From Triglochin maritima (lineage: Eukaryota > Streptophyta > Magnoliopsida > Alismatales > Juncaginaceae): 64,000 nt of DNA. Below, one piece after another: positions 1 through 10,097 of the stretch; within the stretch, counting starts at the first letter, position 1, and the number at the start of each line of letters is the position of its first letter. A program made the position numbers and the translations under genes. Where the stretch lies: assembly GCA_963682175.1 (NCBI GenBank), contig OY821788.1:10930001-10994000 (forward strand), given 5' to 3'. The notes under the pieces were generated by a model. That model searched no databases. It saw only the letters and a list, made by a program, of their open reading frames with translations, and was not told the origin of the DNA.

Positions 1-1002
1 TTTAATGCATCCACACCTTTAGAATCTTGTAAACCACCACACTTTGATGGAAATAATTTTGTTTCATGGAAAAGTAAAATGATGTCATTTATTAAATCCA
101 TGAACATTAACATGTGGTTTATGATTCAAACTCCATATGAATCACCTAGATATGATTTTAGTAGATGGAGTTTAGAAGATGAAAAAAATGCATCCCTAAA
201 TGCTAAGGCTATGAATGTCATATTTTGTGCATTAGGAGGTGAACTTTTTAATGTTGTTTGCTCATGTGATAGTGATCATTCAATATGGCAAACATTAGAA
301 AAGAATTTTGTTGAAGGAGATTCACCAACCGGGAAGAAGGGAGAAGCAAATCCAAAGGATGTAGCTCAAGCAAATAAAATGGAGATTAACTCAACATCTT
401 CATCATCATCAAGCTCATCCGATGGAGAAAGTGAAGATGAGGTATCTTCTAGCTTTTCTTCAAGTAGTAGTTCAAACGATAATGCCTATGATTTTAATGA
501 ACTACAAAATGCATTTCAAAAATTATTTGAAAAATATAAAGAACTTCACAAGACTAATCAAGTAGAAAATGAGCAAATCCATGATCTTCAATGTCAAAAT
601 GCATCTATCTTAGATGATAAACTTGATTTGCTTGCTAAAATTGAAGTTCTAACTTTAGTGAATGCATGCTTGAAGGAAGAAAATTTAAATGTTAAAAATA
701 CCTCATCTCATGCAATTGATAGTCATACTCTAGAAAATGATACAAATGACATGCTTATGAAATTAGATAAATCTTATCTTGAAAGCAAGCAATTGTTACA
801 TGACTTAAGTTGCATGAACGATAAAGTTGTTAACTTGGAGATTCACTTGCATAAAATGAATGAAAAGCATGTTTCAATGATTCAAAACCTTAATTGGTTG
901 AATGAATCTCTTAAGACTAACAACATTGAACTTATTGCTACAAATGAAATGTTATCTCATAAATTGCATAAGTTCACTCATGGCAAACAAAATAACTTTT
1001 AG
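1..1002 (+). CDS. Truncated copia gag protein (Sirevirus-like), unit 1
   Basis: The frame is open from base 1 to the stop at 1000-1002. By comparison with unit 2 the ATG lies about six bases outside the window. The start matches the DUF4219-type gag N-terminus: a PPHFDGNNFVSWKSKM stretch (about residues 12-27) and later a QTLEKNF stretch. The rest of the UBN2 domain and the CCHC zinc knuckle that normally follow are absent. Instead the chain passes into a Ser/Asp/Glu-rich linker with several runs of 6-8 serines, then a long charged coiled-coil-like segment (about residues 160-325). It probably acts as a truncated capsid-like protein. Its frame is undisrupted, unlike unit 2. Confidence 0.8.
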   Translation, partial: FNASTPLESCKPPHFDGNNFVSWKSKMMSFIKSMNINMWFMIQTPYESPRYDFSRWSLEDEKNASLNAKAMNVIFCALGGELFNVVCSCDSDHSIWQTLEKNFVEGDSPTGKKGEANPKDVAQANKMEINSTSSSSSSSSDGESEDEVSSSFSSSSSSNDNAYDFNELQNAFQKLFEKYKELHKTNQVENEQIHDLQCQNASILDDKLDLLAKIEVLTLVNACLKEENLNVKNTSSHAIDSHTLENDTNDMLMKLDKSYLESKQLLHDLSCMNDKVVNLEIHLHKMNEKHVSMIQNLNWLNESLKTNNIELIATNEMLSHKLHKFTHGKQNNF

Positions 1003-1801
1003 GTTAAAAACTTTCCTATTCAAATTAATGTTAAACATAATTTTGCCATGAATAAGAAAGTAAGTGTAGAGGTACCAAAATCAACTTGGATTTGGGTACC
1101 AAAAGCTAAACTTAATGGACCCAAGCAAAAATGGGTACCAAAATCTACACTTGTAGGTACTTGAAGAGGAGATTGGTGGTGACCGGGTGAGCTCAAAAGT
1201 CAAATTCAATTCCGGTTGCATCACCAAATGAGATTGGAACCAATTCAAGCTTCAAGTTGGTATAATTTCCTATCCTCTAAAATTTTTGATTAGATTGGTT
1301 CAAGTCTAGACTAGTATATATGCTTAATTGTCATATCCTTAGATGATTCAATTCATTGAAAATCATTAACCCTATTCATTGCAAATCATATATCACATCC
1401 ATTGATATTAAATGTCATATTGTAAATGGATGTTAGAATAAGGCTTAAATTGAAACTAAATTGAACTTAACTAGAATCAAACTCATAGTTTCCATCTTGC
1501 CTTATTGATAGGGGGAGCTTAAATGTTATATCTTTTAGAGTAATGAAGTGAAAAATTTAGGGGGAGACCCTTCATTACAAGACATCCAAATTTTATGCTT
1601 AAAGTCATAATTATTTTTGTTTTTTGATGGATGTCAAAGGGAGAGAGATAATTGAGGGGGTAACTTGAAATTTGGCATAAAATTGAACAAAAACTATGCA
1701 CATCCATAGGGGGAGCATTAATATGCATAGTTTACATATACAAATTCCATGTATTTAGATAGAATTAAGATATAGGTTGTCATCATCAAAAAGGGGGAGA
1801 T
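1003..1801 (+). other. Non-coding 3' tail with repeated polypurine tracts, unit 1
   Basis: After the gag stop, 1066-1162 still translates (in pieces) to the WVPK-type repeat that closes Sirevirus-like gag. It then becomes non-coding. GGGGGAG-like purine tracts recur near 1511, 1560, 1637-1661 and 1709, and the last, at 1788-1800, directly abuts the LTR and is the likely plus-strand primer. Unit 2 keeps the same set. Multiple polypurine tracts upstream of the 3' LTR have, as I recall, been described for Sireviruses. Confidence 0.7.
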
Positions 1802-2159
1802 TGTTGGCTTTTTGGCCTTAATCTATGTTTTGATGATTTAATTAACCTAATCTTAATTATGATCATGTAGAGTAGCACACATATTGCATTACATATATAT
1901 TGCTGTGTGCTAACCTCTACAGGTGATCAAGACTCCAGAAAGAAGAAAAATCAAGTCATGACATGTAATCAAGCTAGGATTGAAGACATGTAATTTTATC
2001 TTTCTTTGAGTATTAGGAACTTATGTGAATTGAGCATAACTTAAGCTAATATGCATGCATTCACACACTAGGTTCCTTGTAGGAGTCACACACAAAATAT
2101 CATATCATTTGGACTCCATTAGATCACCAAAACACCTAAAACATTGGTCGCCAGTCTGC

Positions 2160-2665
2160 CTGAGTTCGGTCGACCGTTCACCTTTCGGTCGACCGGTTAT
2201 ACACAATATTTGTTATACCAGACCAATCAGTTCAACCGATCACACTTCTGTTAACCGTTTACCCAGACCTGTTCGGACGACCGGTAGATCTTCGGTCGAC
2301 CGTGTCGTTTGCTATTTCTGGTAAAAATACAACCGTTATATTTGTCGTATTATACAACAGTCGTATACACATTTTTTCTCTTAATACACCCCAAATGCTT
2401 TTGAACCGGTCGAACAAAATACCTTGTTTGGTAGACCATTCTATTAGGTAAAATCTACCTCCTATCGGTCGACATAAGTTTAGTTCAACCGATCGAGTTT
2501 TCCCTCTACCGAACCCTGTAGTTCGGTCGACCGATACCTGTGCAGTCGACCGTTGACTTATAGAACTTAAGTGTTAGGTCGACCAGTACCTATGTTCGGT
2601 CAACCGATCCATGAACTTACTCAAGGGTTCGGTCGACCGTTACATCTTTCGGTCGACCATTTCTG
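2160..2665. promoter_or_regulatory. Array of about 15 CGGTCGACCG-type palindromes in LTR U3
   Basis: About fifteen copies of a 10-base palindrome or one- to two-mismatch variants (CGGTCGACCG, CGGTCAACCG, CGGACGACCG, CAGTCGACCG) lie in about 500 bases upstream of the TATA-like site. Position and density suggest an enhancer-like U3 array. The trans-acting factor is unknown. Confidence 0.7.
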
Positions 2666-2754
2666 GACGGATTTCTGAATTCGATTTTCTGTTTTGTGTG
2701 CTTTGCACAAACCCCAATCAAATCTTGTCCAAATGGCTAGAAATCTTTAGGAGC

Positions 2755-2763
2755 TTAAAAATA
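2755..2763 (+). promoter_or_regulatory. Degenerate TATA box of the shared LTR
   Basis: The sequence TTAAAAATA sits at the place where the sister LTR has TATAAATA (6260-6267), each followed by the same AGAGGTTC. The change may weaken this copy's promoter. Confidence 0.5.
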
Positions 2764-3341
2764 GAGGTTCACACTTAGTTTTCCAAGATTTCACAACTCC
2801 AAAGTGTCAAACCTATAGTGAGATTTTCCACAACCTCCAAGCTCCAAATTAGCCATCCAAAGCCTAATTTCCACATCATTCATCATACAATCATCTAGCA
2901 ATTGTTGTGCTCAATTAGAGAGTGAGTTCCACTCAAGTTACCATTGTTGTAAAGTGAGCAAGGGTCTTGCTGAAAGGACTTCGGTGAAAGCCCGAAGTGA
3001 TTCTCTCGATTTGTGAGACTTGGTGCCAAGCTAGGCGAGGGTTGTTCGCGAGCTTGAAGACTTGTAAAAGGTGTTGCTCCCGGCCCGGAACGGGGAGGCA
3101 TAGTGAAGACGCAAGAGGGGCTCGAATGGAGATTCGAGAGGTGCTTGTAAGAGAGGACGTAGGCGCGACCAAACCTCTATAAAACCGATGTGTCTACTTG
3201 TGGTTTGCATTACCTTTCTACTTGTGTTTGATTTAGTTTAATTTCCGCTGCATTTCTTTGATCGATCAACCAAGTAGTCAATTAGGGTTTAATTGTGATT
3301 AGTCTTAATTGTGGACCCATAGACCCACACGATCCCACATT

Positions 3342-3353
3342 TGGTATCAGAGC
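3342..3353 (+). other. Primer binding site for initiator Met-tRNA, unit 2
   Basis: TGGTATCAGAGC starts two bases after the LTR end. It is the usual copia primer site complementary to the 3' end of plant initiator methionine tRNA. It marks 1802-3339 as a 5' LTR. Confidence 0.9.
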
Positions 3354-3387
3354 CGTGTTCGTTAATGTTCTTAACCGATAAATTAAC

Positions 3388-4669
3388 ATGGCTCTTAATG
3401 CATCCACACCTACATGCTCTTCTAGACCACCATTTTTTGATGGAACTAATTTCTATTCATGGAGAAGTAAAATGAAAACATACATGAAATCCATGACTAA
3501 TTTAGATATGTGGTCCATAGTCTCAACTCCATATAATTTGCCTAAATTTGATTTTAATTTTGGAGTTTAGAAGAAGAGAAATTAGCTTGCTTGAATGCCA
3601 AGGTTATGAATGTATTACATTGTGCACTTAAGTATGAACTTTTTGACCTTGTGTCTTATTGTGAAAGTGCACATGAGATTTGCAAGTTCTTCAAGCTAAG
3701 TATGGTGACAAGGAAGAATCACTAACCGGGAAAGAGGGAGACTCAAGCCAAATAGATGAAGCTCATGAAAGATGCGACAAGAACACATCTACATCATATT
3801 CCTCCTCAAGCTCATCCAAGGGAAAAGATGCTCACATGTGCCTCATTGTAACAATCGATGAAGAAAGTGAGGTATCTTCTAAATCTTGCTCATCAAGTTC
3901 TAGTTCTAATGAAGAATCATATTCTTTTAAAGAACTACAAAATGCATTCCATGAACTTGTTGAAAGATATGAGCTTCTATGTCAAAAGAACAAGTTAGCT
4001 AGAGAAGTAAATCATAATCTTCATTGTCTAAATGAATCAACCTTGATTGAGAAAAATGATTTACTTGCTAAAATTGATAAGCTCATCTTAGAGAATGCAT
4101 GTTTAAAGGATGAGAATGAGAAATTGAAAGATAAATCTAACTCATCTATTGCAATTGATAGTCATATGCTTGAAAGTGATAAAAATGACTTGCTTAAGAA
4201 ACTTGACAAATCTTATCTTGAAAGCAAGAAATTAATGAATGACTTGAATTGCATGACCGACAAATGTGTCGAATTAGAGATTCACATGCATCAAATGAAT
4301 GAAAAGCACAATTCTTTGATTCAAAATCTTAAATGCATGAATGAATCTCTTGAGCTTAAAAACAGTGAACTAAATGCATCAAATAAAATTTTGATAAATG
4401 ATTTGCATAAGTTCGCAAATGGCAAGAAAAATCTTGATATGCTTTTAGGAAATCAAAGACAATCCTTAGACAAGCATGGTTTAGGCTTTAATGTCTTTTA
4501 TGTTAAAAATCATCTTGTTCAAGATAACATAAATGGAAAGCATCATATTGCCATGAAAAGAACCTCAAGTGTTTGGGTACCTAAATCAACTTGGATTTGG
4601 GTGCCAAAAGCTAAATTGAATGGACCCAAACAAAAATGGGTACCAAAATCTACACTTGTAGGTACTTGA
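3388..4669 (+). pseudogene. Broken copia gag gene, unit 2
   Basis: It starts at ATG 3388 (MALNAST) and reads the DUF4219-like N-terminus (PPFFDGTNFYSWRSKM) to about 3560. A one-base deletion relative to unit 1 then brings in a stop at 3568-3570. The frame resumes near 3680 and runs to 4669 with serine-rich runs, a long coiled coil and a C-terminal WVPKSTWIWVPK motif before the stop. UBN2 and the zinc knuckle are missing at the same place as in unit 1. About 100 bases between the two frames are degenerate. Confidence 0.85.
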
Positions 4670-5302
4670 ATAGGAGATTGGTGGTGACCGGGTGAGCCAA
4701 AGCGTCAAATTCGAATCCGGTTGCATCACCAAGTCAAGATTGGAGCTATTCAAGATTCAAGTTTGGTATAAATTTCTATCTTTGATATTTTTGAAAAATT
4801 AGCTCCAATCTAGTTTATATGCTTAATTGTCATATCCTTAGAGTTCAATTCATTGAAAATCATTTACCATATTCATTGCAAATCATATGCCACATCCATT
4901 GATTGTAAATGTCAAATTTTAAATGGATATTAGAATAAGGCCTAAGTTGAAACTCAAATGAAATTAACTTGAATCATATTCATAGTTTTCATCTAGCCTT
5001 ATTGATAAGGGGAGCTTAAATGTTATATCTTTTATTTGTGTAATGAAGTGCAAAATTTAGGGGGAGCAACTTCATTACAAGACATCCAAAATTCTATGCT
5101 TAAAGTCTTAATTAATTGTTGTTTTTGATGGATGTCAAAGGGGGAGAGATAATTAAGGGGGAAACTTGAAATTTACATGATATTGTCAAGATAAATTATG
5201 CACATTCATAGGGGGAGCATTTATATGCATAGTTTACATATACAAAATTCAAGTATTAGGTTGGTTTAAGATATAGGTTGTCATCATCAAAAAGGGGGAG
5301 AT
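4670..5302 (+). other. Non-coding 3' tail with polypurine tracts, unit 2
   Basis: This is the counterpart of 1163-1801, with GGGGAG-type tracts near 5007, 5059, 5142-5162, 5211 and finally 5289-5301 against the LTR. No ORF of substance is present. Its conservation between units suggests the tracts are a family trait. Confidence 0.7.
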
Positions 5303-5659
5303 TGTTGGCTTTTTGGCCTTAATCCGTATTTTGATGATGTAATTCAACCTAATCTTAATTAGGACATGTAGATTAGCACATGTAGTATAATGGTATACAT
5401 GTTGTATTGTGCTAACTTCTACAGGTGATCAAGACTCAAGAAAGAAGAAAAATCAAGTCAATACATGTAATCAAGCTAGGATTGAAGACATGTAATTTTA
5501 TCTTTCTTTGAGTATTAGGAACTTATGTGAATTGAGCATAACTTAAGCTAATATGCATGCATTAACACACTAGGTTCCTTGTAGGAGTCACACACAAAAT
5601 ATCATATCATTTGGACTCCATTAGATCACCAAAACACCTAAAACATTGGTCGCCAGTCT

Positions 5660-6170
5660 GCCTGAGTTCGGTCGACCGTTCACCTTTCGGTCGACCGGTT
5701 ATACACAATATTTGTTATACCAGACCAATCAGTTCAACCGGTCACACTTCTGTTAACCGTTTACCCAGACCTGTTTGGACGACCGGTAGATCTTCGGTCG
5801 ACCGTGTCGTTTGCTATTTCTGGTAAAAATACAACCGTTATATTTGTCGTATTATACAACAGTCGTATACACATTTTTTCTCTTAATACACCCCCAAATG
5901 CTTTTGAACCGCTCGAACAAAATACCTTGTTCGGTCGACCATTCTATTAGGTAAAATCTACCTGCTATCGGTCGACATAAGTTTAGTTCAACCGATCGAG
6001 TTTTCCCTCTACCGAACCCTGTAGTTCGGTCGACCGATAACTGTGCGGTCGACCGTTGACTTATAGAATTTAAGTGTTAGGTCGACCAGTACCTATGTTC
6101 GGTCAACCGATCCATAAACTTACTCAAGGGTTCGGTCTACCGTTACATCTTTCGGTCGACCGTTGCTGGA
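5660..6170. promoter_or_regulatory. GGTCGACC-type palindrome array, second LTR
   Basis: The same set of palindromes is found as in 2160-2665, with copy-specific changes (for example GGTAGACC to GGTCGACC near 5935). This shows which sites gained or lost the central CpG. Confidence 0.7.
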
Positions 6171-6259
6171 CAGTTTTTTGCAATCTGATTTTCTGTTTTG
6201 TGTACTTTGCACAAACCCCAATCAAATCTTGTCCAAACGGCTAGAAATCTTTAGGAGCT

Positions 6260-6267
6260 TATAAATA
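6260..6267 (+). promoter_or_regulatory. TATA box of LTR 5303-6838
   Basis: TATAAATA lies downstream of the palindrome array and upstream of the U5-like region. It is the likely core promoter of this LTR. Confidence 0.6.
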
Positions 6268-6838
6268 GAGGTTCACACTTAGTTTTCCAAGATTTCACAA
6301 CTCCAAAGTGTCAAACCTATAGTGAGATTTTCCACAACCTCCAAGCTCCAAATTAGCCATCCAAAGCCTAATTTCCACATCATTCATCATACAATCATCT
6401 AGCAATTGTTGTGCTCAATTAGAGAGTGAGTTCCACTCAAGTTACCATTGTTGTAAAGTGAGCAAGGGTCTTGCTGAAAGGACTTCGGTGAAAGCACGAA
6501 GTGATTCTCTCGGTTTGTGAGAGTTGGTGCCAAGCTAGGCGAGGGTTGTTCGCGAGCTTGAAGACTTGTAAAAGGCGTTGCTCCCGGCCCAGAACGGGGA
6601 GGCATACTGAAGACGCAAGTGGGGATCGAACGGAGATTCGAGAGGTGCTTGTAAGAGAGGACGTAGGCGCGGCCGAACCTCTATAAAACCGACGTGTCTA
6701 CTTGTGGTTTGCATTACCTTTCTAGTTTGATTTAGTTTAATTTCCGCTGCATTTCTTTGATCGATCAACCAAGTAGTCAATTAGGGTTTAATTGTGATTA
6801 ATCTTAATTGTGGACTCATAGACCCACACGATCCCACA

Positions 6839-7821
6839 TGTTTGACTTGTGCTTTGTGGGTTAATTGCATCTACCCATTTGCCTTGTGAGAGGTTTGTGA
6901 AACTGATGTCCACCCACGTTGTGATGACCGTTGGAGAGTGATGCTCATGGACTCGGGCGTGGGATGACAGTGAGATGACGTGTGAGGCACCAATGACTAC
7001 AATTTACGGTTTTCCCCCTGTGTTGTGGCAGTTTGGGAATGGTCCACCCACGGTGTGACGAGTAATCGTTTGGGAGCGTTGCTCACAAGCTCGGCCGTGT
7101 GCTCGGCTCCCGAAGTCGTATGTAGGACTGGTCATCTCACTAGTGTTGTGTTGAGTGACCACTAGAGCTTGGCTCGTAGCTCGAGCGTGTGGTTGGAGTG
7201 GGGTGTTGCCTTGTGGGCCGGATGTGCGGTCTTGTCGAGGGTGCACACTCAACTTCGCTGAGACGCGTGGTCGCCTTGGGACATGTGACAGTTCTGTCTT
7301 GTGGATCAGATGCGCAATGGGGTCGAGGTGCACACTCAACTTCGTTGGGACGCGTGGTCGCCTTTGGACACGAGACTAGCACGAATCGTGTGGACGGCGT
7401 GACCTAGTTTGGTTTTTGAACCATGTGGGCGGTGTTGCTTAGTTAGGGTGAGTCGTCAAGGACGACTAGACCTTGTTCAGTGTCAAGTTGGGGTGGTGTA
7501 TGGTGTAATAATTTAAAACTCAGGTGTGATTTGTGGGTGTGCAGGTGAGATGCGATAGGCGGCTGGAGGAGACTTGGGCTAAGTCGCATGGACTAGATCA
7601 ATGAGCTCAGTTGTTATGTATATTCCTACACCTCTTAGTAGTCATGTAGTATGAATATTCCGAGTTTCTTGTATTTCCCTTCCGCATTGTACTCTGATCT
7701 TGACGTTATGGTATGTTTTTAATAGAGAACTCGACTTGGTTATTGTCAGTTAATGTCCATTTTTCGCTTGTTATGATTGTGATTGACTCTTGTATCCCGA
7801 TTGCGGATTAGGGGCGTTACA
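6839..7821 (+). repeat. 3' part of a Ty3/gypsy-type LTR
   Basis: This GC-richer block starts where the copia LTR ends and finishes in GGGGCGTTACA. That terminus resembles plant chromovirus-type gypsy LTRs and the solo LTR at 10801-11792 (GACGTTACA). A poly(A)-region-like stretch precedes the end. I cannot see its 5' terminus, which may have been lost when the copia array arrived. No gene is present, and the ORFs here are low-complexity shadows. Confidence 0.45.
7211..7377. repeat. Two-copy tandem repeat of about 88 bp
   Basis: Segments 7211-7290 and 7299-7377 are diverged copies sharing a GTGCACACTCAACTTCG core and an ACGCGTGGTCGCC stretch. It is a local duplication within the GC-rich LTR block. 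Confidence 0.65.
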
Positions 7822-8101
7822 AAACCGGTTAAGATACAAAGTGTGAGAAAGCCTCCAAAACTTCGAATACTTTTAGTCCATGGTTGAGTATAGTACTTAA
7901 GAAGCACAACCCCTGGCTGAGAGAGACATAGAGAATTAATTGCTAACCCACTTTTTAGAGAAGGAAGCAACATCTGGTCTAATTGACAACTACAAGGAAG
8001 AATGCTTTAGCTAAACAAATCAGATGACTGACAAATAATTCCAACAGTTTGGGCAAGATAGCTATGTTGGTTGGAGTCCTAATATCTACAAATTCTTAAT
8101 T
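7822..8101. other. Unassigned AT-rich sequence
   Basis: I see no convincing ORF or repeat boundary. The last part runs directly into the LINE RNase H fragment, so some of it may be decayed LINE. Confidence 0.4.
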
Positions 8102-8226
8102 GGAAACCTCATTCCTCTCCTTACCTTAAGCTAAACACAGATGGTACAAGTAAGGGTAACCCTTGCGGAATTCCCAGAAACTCTACGGGTGATCTAGTTT
8201 TTGCATATTATACACTTGTTGTATAA
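8102..8226 (+). pseudogene. LINE RNase H fragment
   Basis: The reading WKPHSSPYLKLNTDGTSKGN matches the start of the RNase H-like domain at the C-terminus of plant L1-type LINEs, including the catalytic aspartate of the LNTDG motif. A one-base loss after the GN residues shifts the frame, and the match resumes as PRNSTGDLVFAYY before a stop. It is about 40 codons long. A fuller copy of the same domain is at 41039-41536. Confidence 0.6.
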
Positions 8227-10097
8227 CATGGATATTATTGTTGAATCCTTAAAAACTCTAGGGGTAAATTTTTGATGGTAATTTTTGAGTTATTTTCAAG
8301 CCTGAATTTATAGTGTACTAAACATTAGTGGTAAATTTCCATAAGAACTATCTAGCTCATTAGAAAGAATGAGTCTCCTATCAGAATATCTATCCTTTTC
8401 GCATGCAATATTGTCAAGGTTTTAGATGTCATATTAAATTTTTAGGTCATTTTCTCCCAGGATATCATTGACTTGAAGAAAGGGGTTTCCGATTTTGTAC
8501 TCCACAATAACAAAATAGGAACCCATTCAAATCCATCTATCCAAGTACTTATGTATGATCCTATTTATAGACTTCGAAGATATCGGTTAAATATGGGAAA
8601 TATCTAAGACAATACATCCAAATTCGTAAGCCATTTGAATTCGACGCTACACCAATCGACTAATTATTTTATAAAACGTTCAACCAGTTTGAACTATGCC
8701 CGTTGAAATCAGTTGATCGATTTTGGACGTTATCCAAAACTTGACCTAAAGTGATCAAACAGTTTGAAATCTGATCGATTAGTTTGGTCTTTGACTCGTC
8801 AAAAAAGTTTGAATTCTATCTAAACTTGGTCAAATCTTTGTTGATAATAATTGGATCATAATAGGATGTATCGGGTGTACAAATTGAACATTATTTGATT
8901 TTAGTTGGATGTAATTGTATCTTGATTGAATCTAAATTGATCTTGATTGAATCTAATTGTATTAATTGGATCTTCGTTAGATGCTAGAGATCTAAGTGGA
9001 TTTTAGAGATTTTTAGAAGGATCCTGGAATATCTAGATTAATGACGATTGCTCTGGGAGCCTGCGTAACATCAATATATTTAATCGCAATCTATCCTTTA
9101 CATAAAAGAAACAACTACAATCTCTTGAATGACTCACATTATGTTGATCTTGATTGATGCATCCTTAATCTTTACCTTTTTGGGGAGAATTACAATATCT
9201 CGGAAATTGCAAATTGCACATTGTAGAATATTTTTTAGAACTAATTGCAACAGGTCCCAGTAAATATAACATATTATGCATTTTGGAGATAAATCTCTAC
9301 ACAACTTAAAATGTTGCATTGATACAAATTATTTTGTCATTTATCAAAAAAAGGAGTTTGTTAATACAATAGGGAATCATGTGGCTTAAGTTTGTAGATC
9401 ATCTCAATTTTTAAGTGACAACATAAAATCTTTGAGTCTCTTAATTTGTGTTTAATTACTATGTTGCTTAAGTTTTCAGACTCATTCCACCTTTGTTTTG
9501 TACACAAGACGTCCCACACCCTTTTGATACGAAAGCTAATGTAATCTGTAGCATGTACCATCCCAATTTATAGAGTGGTTATCCTAGTAGGGATATATGG
9601 CTACAAACTTTTAAAAAAGTATAGTTTTTTGGGGGGTTTTGCTTGGCCCACTTCCAAAATAACTATATTGGATATTTATTCTTGCGAATGTATAAATTGG
9701 TCAGGTACACCTCCTTTGGATAGTTGTCAACATCGTCTTGTGTCTGTTAGTGAAGTTTGACATTTTCTGTCATATGGCCCTTAACCTTTCCTGCATTTTC
9801 TTCCCCCCATCTCCACCAGTCATAAGTACCCCCAACCATCGATCTCTTCTTTGACCCCAAATTCCCAGTTTTGCCAAACTGAAACCCTAGATTATTGCTC
9901 CATCCCGACGTCCAAATGGCGTTACCAAACAAAGAATAGATATAGGAATCAGAGATGGCATTACAGAGCCGAGTTACAAAAAATTAGGGAAGGGGACTTA
10001 AGTGTGTGAAATTAGCCATTTACATCTTCATCATTTAGGGACCACAAAATTGGAACTCCAATTCTGGTTTCGTTGGGGGATTGGCTTGGGAAAGGGG
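8227..10097. other. Unassigned degenerate intergenic DNA
   Basis: This is AT-rich DNA with no supportable gene. Around 8920-8965 a TCTTGATTGAATCTAA phrase is repeated in tandem. A short ATG-started stretch at 9915 after an AAACCCTAG-like leader stops after seven codons and is not called. These may be old repeats too decayed to recognise. Confidence 0.5.

Larger units (their letters stand above)
1..1801 (+). mobile_element. Internal region of Sirevirus-like gag-only copia unit 1 (5' end outside window)
   Basis: This is the internal domain of a Ty1/copia element whose start codon and 5' LTR lie just left of the window. It holds one gag-like reading frame (1-1002) followed by about 800 bases of non-coding DNA that ends in a polypurine tract right before an LTR at 1802. 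No protease, integrase, RT or RNase H is present, so it is non-autonomous. The same layout recurs in unit 2 (3340-5302) with scattered differences. Placement near the SIRE/Sirevirus group is inferred from the gag type and the AAAGGGGGAGA-TTGTTGGC junction. Confidence 0.85.
1802..3339 (+). repeat. LTR shared by units 1 and 2 (Sirevirus-like copia)
   Basis: It begins TGTTGGC directly after the polypurine tract and ends CCCACA directly before a Met-tRNA primer site, giving canonical TG...CA ends over 1538 bp. It is near-identical to the LTR at 5303-6838. Because it follows one internal domain and precedes another, it is at once the 3' LTR of unit 1 and the 5' LTR of unit 2. The upstream half carries a dense array of GGTCGACC-type palindromes (2160-2665), followed by a weak TATA-like box near 2755. 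Confidence 0.92.
1802..6838 (+). mobile_element. Sirevirus-like gag-only copia element, unit 2 (complete with both LTRs)
   Basis: This is a full LTR-internal-LTR unit: LTR 1802-3339, primer site 3342-3353, broken gag 3388-4669, non-coding tail with purine tracts, and LTR 5303-6838. The 1.96-kb internal domain has no pol. A target duplication cannot be tested because the left side is another unit rather than flanking DNA. The arrangement fits a tandem array made by unequal exchange between LTRs. Confidence 0.88.
5303..6838 (+). repeat. 3' LTR of unit 2 (Sirevirus-like copia)
   Basis: It runs TGTTGGC...CCCACA, 1536 bp, colinear with 1802-3339 and differing only by scattered bases. It carries the same palindrome array (5660-6170), a good TATAAATA at 6260-6267 and a GC-richer U5 near 6480-6690. 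It is followed by unrelated sequence with no primer site, so the array ends here. Confidence 0.9.

Noticed and set aside
2055..2324. 89- and 71-codon ORFs over the palindrome arrays (2055 and 5611)
   Set aside because: They are translations of repeated GGTCGACC motifs in the LTR U3, with no family match.
7004..7407. Several overlapping ORFs on both strands
   Set aside because: GC-rich tandem repeat in an LTR; open on both strands only because stop codons are rare there.
9880..9945. Start of a host gene (AAACCCTAG leader, ATG at 9915)
   Set aside because: Stops after seven codons, no splice structure or homology visible.
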